32,778 bases of DNA from Bacteroidota bacterium (GCA_026391695.1 JAPLDP010000030.1:1-32778); one strand, 5' to 3'; shown: positions 6,318-14,937, counted from the first letter of the stretch. Numbers and translations: made by a program. Notes: a model not told the origin generated them from the letters alone.

Positions 6318-8609
6318 GTGGAGGACATTCTTTCACATCTGAATGAAGCGCAGCGCATAGCCGTTGAATGCACGGAAGGGCCGACTATAGTCATTGCCGG
6401 CCCGGGTTCCGGCAAAACCAGGGTGCTGACTTATAAGGTGGCCTATCTCATCAGCATCGGCATCGATCCGTTTACCATCCTCGCACTTACATTCACTAAC
6501 AAGGCAGCCAGGGAGATGAAGGAACGCATCCTTAAGCTGGTCGACAACAGGGATGCTCCCAATGTGTGGATGGGAACCTTCCACTCCATATTCGCACGCA
6601 TACTCCGTATTGAAGGTCACAGGCTGGGCTACCCGTCAAATTATTCCATTTACGACACCGATGACTCAAAGAGTCTCATAAAAAGTATCATTAACGAACA
6701 AGAACTCGACAGCAAGATCTATGCGCCGGGATATGTCCTCTACCGCATCTCCGGTGCCAAAACAAACCTCCTCACTGCGGAAGCCTATAACCAGAATGTG
6801 GAGCTGATGGCACAGGATAAGATGTCGGGCAAACCTAAGATAGGCCTGCTTTACAGCTTATACCAGGACCGCCTGGTCAAAGCCTCGGCAATGGATTTCG
6901 ATGACCTGCTGATGAACTTCTACCGCCTGTTGAATGAGCAGCCTGAAATGTTATATAAGTACCAGCGAAAATTCCAGTATATTCTTGTAGATGAATACCA
7001 GGACACTAACCGCGCCCAGTATATGATCCTGAAAAAGCTGGCTGCCAACAATGAGAATATCTGTGTTGTGGGCGACGATGCACAGAGCATCTATGCCTTC
7101 CGTGGCGCCAACATACAGAATATCCTTAACTTCAAACATGACTACCCTGACCTGAAGATCTTCAAGCTGGAGCAGAACTACAGGTCGACGCAAATCATCG
7201 TCAATGCTGCCAATAGCATCATCATCAATAACAAAGACCAGATCACCAAAAAGATATGGACGCACAATGACACAGGTAACAAGATAAGCCTTCTTAAAGC
7301 CACCACCGACAGCGAAGAGGGAAGGCTGGTCGCCTATGCAATCTTTGAAAATAAGATGAACCACCAGCTGAAGAACAGCGCCTTTGCCATCTTATACCGG
7401 ACCAATGCGCAGTCGCGCTCCTTCGAGGAGTCACTGCGCAAACTGAATATCCCCTACCGCATCTATGGCGGCCTGTCATTTTACAAACGTAAGGAGATCA
7501 AAGACCTGCTGGCATACTTCCGCCTGGTGATCAACAACCGCGACGAAGAAGCCCTCATGCGCATCATTAACTATCCTGCACGAGGCATCGGCAAAACCAG
7601 CATCGACAAACTCATCGTCGCTGCCGACGAGCAGAAAAAAAGCGTCTGGGAACTGATAGAAGGTATGCCCGACAGCTCATTCGATATAAACTCCGGCACA
7701 CAAAACAAGATGGCACAGTTTGCCACCATGATCAAAAGCTATTCGGTACAGCTCGATAAAAAGGATGCCTATACGCTCGCCAAAGAGATTGCCTCCGCAT
7801 CGGGCATCATGAAAGAACTGTATGAAGACCGGACGACAGAAGGGCTCAACAGGTTTGAAAACATCGAGGAACTGTTGAATGCCATCAAAGACTTTACTGT
7901 AAAAATAACGGCTACGGGCGAGGAAGCAGAGGCTGGCGCCGGGACGTTAGGTCATTTCATGCAAGATGTAGCTCTGCTCACCGATGCAGACACCTCTGAT
8001 AAAAACGATCCTGACCATGTGTCGCTGATGACCGTTCATGCCGCAAAAGGACTGGAATTCGCGTATGTGTTTGTCGTCGGCCTCGAAGAAAATCTTTTCC
8101 CTTCCATTCAATCCATCAATTCAAGAGCGGACCTGGAAGAAGAGCGGCGCCTGTTTTATGTGGCTGTGACACGGGCACAGGAGAAAGTGACCATCTCTTA
8201 CGCTGAAAACCGCTACCGCTGGGGAACGCTCACCATATCGGAGCCCAGCCGTTTCATCGACGAAATAGATATTGAATACATCGAGGTCCCAAAAAGAACT
8301 TCACTTTATGGCAATGGATTTCCCGGCACCGGCACTCCGGTTACTCCCGATGAGCCCGGCTTCGCGGCACTGAAACGGATGAACCTGAAGAAGATTTCCA
8401 ACATTGGTCAGGATACGACAAAGCCTGGTTTTGAAACCTCCGAATTGGATGATTTGCAGCCGGGCATGGAGGTTGAGCATGAGCGTTTTGGCTCAGGAAA
8501 GGTCATTGCCGTTGAAGGTGCCGGCCCGAATAAAAAAGCCACTATATTCTTCAGGGAGGTGGGGCAGAAACAACTGCTGCTGCGGTTTGCAAAGCTGAAA
8601 ATTTTATAA
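6318..8609 (+). CDS. ATP-dependent 3'-5' DNA helicase, PcrA/UvrD type
   Basis: A 763-residue superfamily 1A helicase acting in DNA repair and replication-fork processing. Visible motifs: LNEAQRIAV (Q motif), GPGSGKT at residues 28-34 (Walker A), ALTFTNKAAREM (Ia), LVDEYQDTN at 223-231 (motif II), GDDAQSIYAFRGA at 252-264 (III), QNYRST (IV), VSLMTVHAAKGLEF (V) and ERRLFYVAVTRAQ (VI). The last 60 residues (from about LDDLQPGMEVEHERFGSGKV) are the Tudor-like tail seen in PcrA, which contacts RNA polymerase in other bacteria. The start is GTG, and the first residues MEDILSHLNEAQ match the family start. It is a single gene, followed by a strong hairpin. Confidence 0.95.
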   Translation: MEDILSHLNEAQRIAVECTEGPTIVIAGPGSGKTRVLTYKVAYLISIGIDPFTILALTFTNKAAREMKERILKLVDNRDAPNVWMGTFHSIFARILRIEGHRLGYPSNYSIYDTDDSKSLIKSIINEQELDSKIYAPGYVLYRISGAKTNLLTAEAYNQNVELMAQDKMSGKPKIGLLYSLYQDRLVKASAMDFDDLLMNFYRLLNEQPEMLYKYQRKFQYILVDEYQDTNRAQYMILKKLAANNENICVVGDDAQSIYAFRGANIQNILNFKHDYPDLKIFKLEQNYRSTQIIVNAANSIIINNKDQITKKIWTHNDTGNKISLLKATTDSEEGRLVAYAIFENKMNHQLKNSAFAILYRTNAQSRSFEESLRKLNIPYRIYGGLSFYKRKEIKDLLAYFRLVINNRDEEALMRIINYPARGIGKTSIDKLIVAADEQKKSVWELIEGMPDSSFDINSGTQNKMAQFATMIKSYSVQLDKKDAYTLAKEIASASGIMKELYEDRTTEGLNRFENIEELLNAIKDFTVKITATGEEAEAGAGTLGHFMQDVALLTDADTSDKNDPDHVSLMTVHAAKGLEFAYVFVVGLEENLFPSIQSINSRADLEEERRLFYVAVTRAQEKVTISYAENRYRWGTLTISEPSRFIDEIDIEYIEVPKRTSLYGNGFPGTGTPVTPDEPGFAALKRMNLKKISNIGQDTTKPGFETSELDDLQPGMEVEHERFGSGKVIAVEGAGPNKKATIFFREVGQKQLLLRFAKLKIL

Positions 8610-8611
8610 GA

Positions 8612-8645
8612 AAGGGATGACATTTCGTCCGAGATGTCATCCCTT
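8612..8645 (+). terminator. Intrinsic terminator hairpin after the helicase gene
   Basis: Perfect 12-bp stem AAGGGATGACAT / ATGTCATCCCTT with a 10-nt loop, starting 3 nt after the stop and followed by a T-rich stretch (ATCTTTTATT). The A-rich 5' flank makes it potentially bidirectional. Confidence 0.75.
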
Positions 8646-8654
8646 ATCTTTTAT

Positions 8655-8822
8655 TCACATTTTAGATTCTTCCCAAAAGCATAAAAAATTATTTAGAAAG
8701 TACGTGATTTTTGTCGATATATATTGTATTTTCACATCCTTCTGAAAGATGAAGTTTATTTTAAAAGTGTCCTCCTTTTCATCGTGTAAGTAGTCGATAT
8801 AACCATAGTAATTTTCCGTCAT
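8655..8822 (-). CDS. Possible small protein or gene remnant
   Basis: A minus-strand frame from an ATG at 8822 to a TGA at 8655-8657 gives 55 residues, MTENYYGYIDYLHDEKEDTF onwards, ending CFWEESKM. The acidic/aromatic composition is protein-like. The frame stays open further upstream to about 8896 without an ATG (it includes IPHQYIVVNPE), so this may be the C-terminal remnant of a longer gene. Its stop lies just beyond the terminator hairpin, which it would share in the opposite direction. No family recognised. Confidence 0.3.
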   Translation of the reverse strand: MTENYYGYIDYLHDEKEDTFKINFIFQKDVKIQYISTKITYFLNNFLCFWEESKM

Positions 8823-8908
8823 TTCTGGATTTACAACTATATATTGATGCGGAATGTCCGAAATAATTATGAAAATGAGTTGGCATAAATACTAAGTGAT
8901 TCGCTTTT

Positions 8909-9082
8909 GAAACCGCAAGTACGCAAAGAAGGCGCAGAGGTCGCAAAAAAGGGACTCCAACCGCTCCGCGGTTTGAGTCCCAATAGAGATATCAGCCTCC
9001 GCGTCCTTTGCGCCTCCTCTGCGGCCTCTGCGGTTAAAACAAAGATTAATACTGTATAAACACTCGCTCCAAAAGAGATAAA
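8909..9082. repeat. Flanking repeat of the surface-protein gene, copy 1
   Basis: Starts GAAACCGCAA then CGCAAAGAAGGCGCA, ends CTGCGGTTAAAA then ATTAATACTG and ATAAACAC. The ends (AACCGCA and TGCGGTT) are inverted, so each copy is an imperfect palindrome. The same design recurs in the same orientation at 11671-11816. An extra hairpin is inserted in this copy at 8951-8981. Confidence 0.75.
8951..8981. repeat. 31-nt near-perfect hairpin inside the flanking repeat
   Basis: Arms GGGACTC/GAGTCCC outside and AACCGC/GCGGTT inside, separated by one C-T mismatch, with a TCC triloop. The triloop matches that of the palindromes at 5262-5488, so they may be one dispersed family. Confidence 0.7.
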
Positions 9083-9093
9083 ATAATAATCCT

Positions 9094-11655
9094 ATGAAAA
9101 AATTAATTCTTTTACTCGCAGTTGTGTTCTTAAGCCACACAACTCTTTTTTCCCAGGGCTGCCTGCCCGAAGGCATCACATTTTCCACACAGGCCGACAT
9201 TGATAATTTTCAAATTAATTTTCCTGGCTGCACAGAGATTGAGGGAGTTGTTAAAATAAGTGGAAGTGATATTACTAATCTCGAAGGATTAAGCGTATTG
9301 ACTTCCATTGGTGGTAACCTTTTAATCAGAGGTAATGACTCCCTGAGCAGCCTGTCAGGGCTTGAGGGTTTGAACTTCATTGGGGGAAGCCTGATTATTG
9401 GAGGTCAATACCCTGAAAGTAATCCCTCCTTGACCAGCCTGACGGGACTGGACAATGTGACTTCAATTGGGGGATGGCTTAAGATTATAGGCATCAATGG
9501 CCTAGCTAATTTAATGGGATTGAATAATGTGACTTCCATCGGGGGATCCGTTCTTTTTGATTCCAACTTTACCCTAACCAGTCTGACAGGGCTAAACAAT
9601 GTGACTTCCATCGAGGGAAGCCTTTCGATTATTTATAACTTCGCCCTGACCAGCCTGACGGGGCTGGAGGGTTTGACTTCCATCGGGGAATCCGTTCTTT
9701 TTGATTCCAACGACCACCTAACCATCCTCACGGGGCTAAACAACGTGACTTCCATCGGAGGAAGCCTTTCGATTATTTATAACAATACCCTGACCAGTCT
9801 GTCGGGACTGGACAACATAGATGCGGGCTCTATCACAAATATATCCATCCAGGGTAACAGCTCATTGTCGACCTGTGAGGTACAAAGTATTTGTGGTTAT
9901 TTATCCAGTCCCGGCGGAATAGTAGATATTCATAATAATGCAACCGGCTGCAACAATCCACCCGAAGTAGCAAATGCCTGTGGGATTTCTTTATCTTGTC
10001 TGCCTTACGGAAACTACTATTTTTACACTCAAACTGAAATCGACAGCTTCCAGACAAACTATTCCGGTTGCACGGAATTAAATGGTACTGTGGTAATAAG
10101 TGGAAATGACATCACAAATCTCACCGGATTAGGTATAATAACCTCCATCGGGGGAAATTTTGAAATTGCATACAACGATTACCTGTCCAGCCTTGCAGGG
10201 TTGGAGAATATGACTTTCATCGGGGGATACTTTCAAATTAATGGTAACACCGCACTGACCAGCTTGACGGGGTTAGAAAATTTAACTTCCATCGGAGGAA
10301 ACCTTTCGATTGACAATAACAACGCCCTGACCAGTCTGACGGGATTAAACAATGTGACTTCCATTGGCGGAAGCCTCTACATTTGGAAAAACAACGCTCT
10401 AACCAGCCTGACAGGATTGGAGGGTTTGACATCCTTCGGGGGATACGTTCAAATTGAAACCAACATTACCCTGACCAGCCTAACCGGGCTAAACAATGTG
10501 ACTTCCATTGGGGGAGACCTTGGGATAGAGAACAACGACACTTTGACAAGCCTGACGGGATTGGAGAATTTGACCTCCATCGGGGGATACCTTCAAATTT
10601 ATGGTAACAAAGCCCTGGCAAGCATGACAGGATTGGAGGGTTTGACCACCATCGGGGGATATCTTCGAATTTACAGTAACGACGCACTGGCTAGCCTGAC
10701 GGGATTGGAGGATTTGACTGCCATCGGGGGATTCCTTCAAATTTATGGTAACGATGCCCTGACCAGCCTGATGGGATTAAACAATGTAAATTCCATCGTC
10801 GGAGACTTTTCGATTGAAAGAAACAATGCCTTAGTCAATCTGACAGGATTGGAGAGTTTAACTTCCATCGGGGAAAGCTTTTCGATTGATTGGAACAACG
10901 CCCTGACCAGCCTGACCGGGCTGGAGGGTTTAACTTCCATAGGGGGAGACTTTGTGATTTTTTATAGCAATGCCCTGATCAGCCTGACAGGATTAGAGAG
11001 CTTGACTTCCATCGGGGGATATTTTCGAATTTTTGGTAACGAAGCATTGGCCAGCATATCGGGATTGGAGAGTCTGTCTTCCATAGAGGGGTACCTTCAA
11101 ATTGAAAATAACGATGCCCTTGCCAGCCTGACAGGGCTGGAGGATTTGTCTTCCGTCGCGGGAAACCTTCAAATTGATGCTAACGATGCCCTGATCAGTC
11201 TAATGGGGTTGGTCAATATTGATGCAGGGACTATCCTCGGTTTGCATATTTATTATAACGACACCTTGTCTACCTGTGAAGTACAAAGCATTTGTAATTA
11301 TTTAGCTGCTCCCGGTGGAACTATTGAAATCCATGATAATGCTACGGGATGTAATAGCCAAGACGAAGTGGAAGCGGCCTGTGGAGTACTGGTAAACGAT
11401 TTAAATCAAAACGATTTATTTTCGATTTACCCCAACCCATCATCCACCCAGATAACCATCGAAACATCTGAAAGTCCAACAAAAAGCCACTTATCTATAA
11501 TAAACCTGAGTGGTCAGGAGGTTATAAATCAACAGGTCACAGAATGCAAGACAGCGTTAGACCTCAGCAATCTGCCAAGCGGAGTATATTTTGTCAGGCT
11601 CATGGGGGAAAGGAGTGTTGAGGTGGGTAAAATAATAATCGGATGTGGTAACTAA
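9094..11655 (+). CDS. Secreted leucine-rich-like repeat protein with T9SS sorting domain
   Basis: An 853-residue surface or secreted protein. Residues 1-20 are a signal peptide (MKKLILLLAVVFLSHTTLFS). Two homologous modules follow. Each starts with a Cys-containing cap (CLPEG... or CLPYG... up to SGxDITN), continues with 24-residue repeats of the form LTGLxxLTSIGGxLxIxxNxALTS, and ends in a second cap (LSTCEVQSIC...GCN...ACG). Module 1 has 8 repeats (residues 63-260), module 2 has 16 (343-727). The last 85 residues, with SIYPNPSSTQITIE and LSNLPSGVYFVRL, are a type A type IX secretion C-terminal domain, so the protein should cross the outer membrane and be anchored or released there. The repeats resemble bacterial receptor-L-like beta solenoids, and a binding or adhesion role is likely but unproven. 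Paired Cys in the caps suggest disulfides. Confidence 0.88.
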   Translation: MKKLILLLAVVFLSHTTLFSQGCLPEGITFSTQADIDNFQINFPGCTEIEGVVKISGSDITNLEGLSVLTSIGGNLLIRGNDSLSSLSGLEGLNFIGGSLIIGGQYPESNPSLTSLTGLDNVTSIGGWLKIIGINGLANLMGLNNVTSIGGSVLFDSNFTLTSLTGLNNVTSIEGSLSIIYNFALTSLTGLEGLTSIGESVLFDSNDHLTILTGLNNVTSIGGSLSIIYNNTLTSLSGLDNIDAGSITNISIQGNSSLSTCEVQSICGYLSSPGGIVDIHNNATGCNNPPEVANACGISLSCLPYGNYYFYTQTEIDSFQTNYSGCTELNGTVVISGNDITNLTGLGIITSIGGNFEIAYNDYLSSLAGLENMTFIGGYFQINGNTALTSLTGLENLTSIGGNLSIDNNNALTSLTGLNNVTSIGGSLYIWKNNALTSLTGLEGLTSFGGYVQIETNITLTSLTGLNNVTSIGGDLGIENNDTLTSLTGLENLTSIGGYLQIYGNKALASMTGLEGLTTIGGYLRIYSNDALASLTGLEDLTAIGGFLQIYGNDALTSLMGLNNVNSIVGDFSIERNNALVNLTGLESLTSIGESFSIDWNNALTSLTGLEGLTSIGGDFVIFYSNALISLTGLESLTSIGGYFRIFGNEALASISGLESLSSIEGYLQIENNDALASLTGLEDLSSVAGNLQIDANDALISLMGLVNIDAGTILGLHIYYNDTLSTCEVQSICNYLAAPGGTIEIHDNATGCNSQDEVEAACGVLVNDLNQNDLFSIYPNPSSTQITIETSESPTKSHLSIINLSGQEVINQQVTECKTALDLSNLPSGVYFVRLMGERSVEVGKIIIGCGN
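9280..9873 (+). repeat. Tandem 72-bp coding repeats, array 1 (8 units)
   Basis: Eight units of 24 codons. Unit 2 has a 5-residue insertion (29 residues) and the last unit has 25 residues and departs from the consensus (LSGLDNIDAGSI). Nucleotide similarity between units is high, for example repeated CTGACGGGACTGG and AATGTGACTTCCAT. Confidence 0.85.
10120..11274 (+). repeat. Tandem 72-bp coding repeats, array 2 (16 units)
   Basis: Fifteen units of 24 codons and a 25-codon terminal unit whose sequence (LMGLVNIDAGTI) matches the terminal unit of array 1. Units alternate between GLNNVTSIGG and GLExLTSIGG types without a strict period. High DNA similarity allows unequal recombination and copy-number change. 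Confidence 0.85.
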
Positions 11656-11670
11656 TAAGTAATCTTTTAT

Positions 11671-11816
11671 GAAACCGCAAAACTCGCAAAGAAGGCGCAA
11701 AGAACGCTAAGGATGGAACAGCAAATATCTGCCTTTGCGCCCTTTGCGTAACCTTTGCGTCCTTTGCGGTTAAAAAAAAATTAATACTGCATAAACACCT
11801 CTCAAGAGGGATAAAA
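11671..11816. repeat. Flanking repeat of the surface-protein gene, copy 2
   Basis: Starts GAAACCGCAA then CGCAAAGAAGGCGCAAAG and ends CTTTGCGGTTAAAA then ATTAATACTG and ATAAACAC, same orientation as 8909-9082 but without the inserted hairpin. Begins 16 nt after the gene stop. Confidence 0.75.
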
Positions 11817-12106
11817 CGATGTAACGAAAATGAACGTGCAAGTGCAAAGATTTTTACTTTTTGAAAATATTTTTTTCAATTTGTAATACTATTTGATGTA
11901 TTATGTTGCAATTTTTCACAAAAACAATATGATCAGCGGATGGCTGCTGATCACCCAATCCGCGACAATCCGCCTTTACCCGCGTAAATCCGCGTTCTAT
12001 CATTAGCAAATAGGGTCACATTTTCGATTTTTTTGGATAAATGGTATGATAAATTTTTTATGTTTTTTTGAACAATGAGTAATGGGATTTCATCCGAAAT
12101 AAAAAA
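11817..12106. other. Noncoding AT-rich stretch with one hairpin
   Basis: No gene seen. TGATCAGC at 11930-11937 pairs perfectly with GCTGATCA at 11946-11953 around an 8-nt loop. It is followed by a block with repeated AATCCGC (11957-12000), a type of degenerate repeat similar in style to the flanking repeats upstream. Confidence 0.5.
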
Positions 12107-12137
12107 TTTTTGATTCAAAAAAATTTACTATATTTGC
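12107..12137 (+). promoter_or_regulatory. Bacteroidota-type promoter for DUF4290-murA
   Basis: -33 element TTTTTG at 12107-12112 and -7 box TATATTTGC at 12129-12137, spaced by 16 nt, a perfect TAnnTTTGC match. The predicted transcript has a leader of about 120 nt that includes a perfect 14-nt tandem repeat (ATTTTTAAATTTTC at 12228-12241 and 12242-12255) just before the ATG. Confidence 0.65.
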
Positions 12138-12263
12138 ACCCTGATGTTCAGTAAGGTATAACCCAATTTATAACCGGATAGCCCTTTCCTCCATCATTAC
12201 AAAATTTAAATGCAACTTTGACGTTTTATTTTTAAATTTTCATTTTTAAATTTTCATTTTACA

Positions 12264-12929
12264 ATGGAATACAACACCACCCGCAATAACCTGGTGATCC
12301 GCGAGTATGGCCGCAACATCCAGAAGATGATCGAATACACTATTGCCATTGAAGACAGGGAAAAAAGAACCCAGCTGGCAAAGTACATCGTCAATTTAAT
12401 GGCACAGATGAATCCCGTGTCGCGCGAAATGGGCGACGTGAAGCACAAGCTGTGGGACCATCTGCATATCATTGCTGATTATAAACTTGACATCGACGCC
12501 CCGTTTCCTCCTCCTACTCCGCAGGAAATTGCCCTCAGACCAGAAAGGATTCCCTATCACAATCCAGGTGACATCATGTTCAGGTATTATGGCAAGAATA
12601 TCGATAAAATCATCGACAAGGCTATTGAAATGGAGGATGGCCCTGAGAAACAGGCCATCACCAGAACCATTGCCAACCATCTGAAAAAATCATACCTGAG
12701 CTGGAACAGGGAATCCGTGACAGACGAACTCATCGCTGATCACCTGAACACCCTGTCGAGAGGAAAACTTAAACTGAGCGATGAGGACAGACTGAGCCAT
12801 ACTAACGACATCCTTGCCCGGAATAAAAAGAAGAAGTTCAAGAAAGAAGGTAACGGCAACCACAACAACAATCTGAACCATAACTACAATAAGGTCAGAA
12901 AGGAAAAGAAACAAAAGCCCTTTGAATAA
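12264..12929 (+). CDS. DUF4290 domain-containing protein
   Basis: A 221-residue cytoplasmic protein of the DUF4290 family, conserved in Bacteroidota and commonly just upstream of murA. The N-terminal part (YNTTRNNLVIREYGRNIQKM and then EDREKRTQLAKYIVNLMAQM) matches the family pattern, and the segment YHNPGDIMFRYYGKNIDKII at about 95-114 looks like an internal repeat of the N-terminal YGRNIQKMI unit. The C-terminal 35 residues are Lys/Asn-rich and low complexity. Function is unknown. It lies 11 nt before murA, suggesting co-transcription and a possible link to cell-wall synthesis. Confidence 0.88.
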   Translation: MEYNTTRNNLVIREYGRNIQKMIEYTIAIEDREKRTQLAKYIVNLMAQMNPVSREMGDVKHKLWDHLHIIADYKLDIDAPFPPPTPQEIALRPERIPYHNPGDIMFRYYGKNIDKIIDKAIEMEDGPEKQAITRTIANHLKKSYLSWNRESVTDELIADHLNTLSRGKLKLSDEDRLSHTNDILARNKKKKFKKEGNGNHNNNLNHNYNKVRKEKKQKPFE

Positions 12930-12940
12930 AACCTGCTTCA

Positions 12941-14245
12941 ATGGGTTCATTCATTATCAACGGTGGTAAAAGACTCCAGGGAGAGATCATTCCCCAGGGT
13001 GCGAAAAATGAGGCTCTTCAGGTCATCTGCGCCGTCCTGCTGACCCCCGATAAAGTGGTCATCGAAAATATTCCCGACATCCTTGATGTTAACAATCTGA
13101 TCGACCTGTTGCGGCAGATGGGTGTAAAAGTCGGTAAGACAGGCGAGGATGCTTTCACTTTTCAGGCTGAGGTTATAGACCTGGACTATTTACGTTCGCG
13201 CGATTTCAGGAAAAAGGCCACAAAGCTCAGGGGATCCATCATGATCATGGGACCCCTTCTGGCACGGTATAAAAAAGTCTCTATACCTGTTCCGGGCGGC
13301 GACAAGATAGGCCGGCGCAGGCTCGACACCCACTTCACCGGGCTGATGAACCTCGGCGCCAAATTCAACTACAATGAAGAGGAACATCTTTATGATGTAC
13401 AGGCACCTGGACTCGCAGGAACCTATATGTTGCTCGATGAAGCCTCTGTTACCGGCACCGCCAACATTGTCATGGCCGCTGTCATGGCAAAAGGAAAGAC
13501 CGTCATTTTCAATGCTGCCTGCGAGCCTTATGTCATCCAGTTATGTAAGATGCTCAATAATATGGGAGCGCAGATTTCCGGTGTCGGCTCCAACCTGCTG
13601 ACTGTCGAGGGTGTCACCTCTCTCGGAGGCTGCACACACAGGCTGTTGCCCGACATGATTGAGGTAGGCAGCTTCATCGGCCTGGCAGCCATGACACAAT
13701 CGGAGATCACCATCAAAAATGTCGGCATTGAACCATTGGGTATCATCCCGGAAATCTTCAGGCGGCTGGGCGTCGAAATCATTACAATAGGCCAGGATAT
13801 CCTCATTCCTGCAAAAGACCATTACGAAGTAGAGACCTTCATGGATGGCTCTATCATGACCATCGCCGATGCGCCATGGCCGGGATTCACGCCTGACCTG
13901 ATCAGTATTGCCCTCGTCGTGGCCATTCAAGCCAAAGGAAGCGTCCTCATCCATCAGAAAATGTTCGAAAGCCGGCTGTTCTTTGTAGATAAGCTGATTG
14001 ACATGGGAGCACGCATCATCCTCTGCGATCCGCACCGTGCTACGGTCATCGGATTAGACCATGAATACCCTCTCCGCGGCATTGAAATGACATCGCCCGA
14101 TATCCGCGCCGGCGTCGCCCTCCTCATCGCCGCCCTTTCAGCCAAAGGTAAAAGCACCATCCATAACATCGAACAGATCGACCGCGGCTATCAGAATATT
14201 GAAGCACGACTGCGAAACCTGGGAGCCGAAATTGAACGCTTATGA
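12941..14245 (+). CDS. murA: UDP-N-acetylglucosamine 1-carboxyvinyltransferase
   Basis: A 434-residue enzyme of the first committed peptidoglycan step: it transfers enolpyruvate from PEP to UDP-GlcNAc in the cytoplasm. The GAKNEAL motif at residues 20-26 holds the conserved Lys-Asn pair, and VPGGDKIGRRRLDTH at 117-131 is the active-site loop. In E. coli this loop has the nucleophilic Cys115 that fosfomycin alkylates. Here the aligned residue is Asp121 (codon 13301-13303). The same Cys-to-Asp change is known to give fosfomycin-insensitive MurA in other bacteria, so natural resistance is expected. GYQNIEARLRNLGAEI at the end is the usual family C-terminus. Length is normal. Confidence 0.96.
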   Translation: MGSFIINGGKRLQGEIIPQGAKNEALQVICAVLLTPDKVVIENIPDILDVNNLIDLLRQMGVKVGKTGEDAFTFQAEVIDLDYLRSRDFRKKATKLRGSIMIMGPLLARYKKVSIPVPGGDKIGRRRLDTHFTGLMNLGAKFNYNEEEHLYDVQAPGLAGTYMLLDEASVTGTANIVMAAVMAKGKTVIFNAACEPYVIQLCKMLNNMGAQISGVGSNLLTVEGVTSLGGCTHRLLPDMIEVGSFIGLAAMTQSEITIKNVGIEPLGIIPEIFRRLGVEIITIGQDILIPAKDHYEVETFMDGSIMTIADAPWPGFTPDLISIALVVAIQAKGSVLIHQKMFESRLFFVDKLIDMGARIILCDPHRATVIGLDHEYPLRGIEMTSPDIRAGVALLIAALSAKGKSTIHNIEQIDRGYQNIEARLRNLGAEIERL

Positions 14246-14333
14246 CCGTTCCGCTTATCCCAATCAAGAAAATACGCTTAACTGCCAAAATGTCCTGTCT
14301 TCCCCCAATGGCAAATTATTTGATAGTTTCCAT

Positions 14334-14342
14334 TACCTTTGC
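14334..14342 (+). promoter_or_regulatory. Candidate -7 box for grpE-dnaJ
   Basis: TACCTTTGC is a perfect TAnnTTTGC and lies 43 nt before the grpE ATG. A TTTG at 14319-14322 is too close (11 nt) for a standard -33 element. No heat-shock inverted repeat (CIRCE type) was seen. Confidence 0.4.
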
Positions 14343-14385
14343 TTCCATCAGAAAAATTGGTTAAACCAGTAATCCTATTGCTAAC

Positions 14386-14937
14386 ATGACAAGTGAAAAA
14401 GAAAAGGACAACCCTAAAGACCTGAAGGAAAAAGATCATGAAATCCATCAGGGAAGCACGGGTAATCTAAAAAGTAAAAAGAAACAAACAAGGGAAAAAG
14501 AATTGCAGGAGAACATAGAAAAGCTCAATGATAAATACCTTCGGTTATATGCCGATTTCGAGAATTACCGCAAAAGGGTGCTGAAAGAAAAAATCGAGTA
14601 TAGTCATGTAGCTTCTGCCGATGTCATTGCATCACTGCTGCCAGTGCTTGACGATTTTGACAGGGCGCTGACGTTGTCGGAAACCGCGGAGAGTGTCGAT
14701 GCTATCAGAGAAGGTGAAATTATCATTTATAATAAGCTGAAGAGCATCCTGGAACAAAAAGGCTTGCAGGAAATGGTGTCGAATGGCCAGCCCTTCACCA
14801 CCGATTTTCATGAGGCAATCACCAGCATCCCGGCTCCTTCTGACGATATGAAAGGTAAAGTCATTGACCAGACAGAAAAAGGATATCTCCTGAATGGAAA
14901 GGTCTTACGGTTTGCAAAAGTGATAGTCGGAAGCTGA
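14386..14937 (+). CDS. grpE: Nucleotide exchange factor GrpE
   Basis: A 183-residue cochaperone that releases ADP from DnaK. The N-terminal 60 residues are highly charged (Lys/Glu-rich) and lead into the long coiled-coil that dimerises GrpE. The family core is visible at LYADFENYRKRVLKEK (about 62-77), LLPVLDDFDRAL (about 92-103) and the C-terminal beta-wing pattern GKVIDQTEKGYLLNGKVLRFAKVIV. Length is normal. It precedes dnaJ by 132 nt. DnaK is not in the window. Confidence 0.95.
   Translation: MTSEKEKDNPKDLKEKDHEIHQGSTGNLKSKKKQTREKELQENIEKLNDKYLRLYADFENYRKRVLKEKIEYSHVASADVIASLLPVLDDFDRALTLSETAESVDAIREGEIIIYNKLKSILEQKGLQEMVSNGQPFTTDFHEAITSIPAPSDDMKGKVIDQTEKGYLLNGKVLRFAKVIVGS

Noticed and set aside
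9405-10940. Several minus-strand open frames of 60-80 codons
   Set aside because: They are antisense shadows of the repeated coding sequence and recur with the same period.
9280-11274. Regularly spaced 72-bp repeats that could suggest a CRISPR array
   Set aside because: The repeats are in frame, encode 24-residue protein units with variable positions, and have no constant repeat plus unique spacer design.
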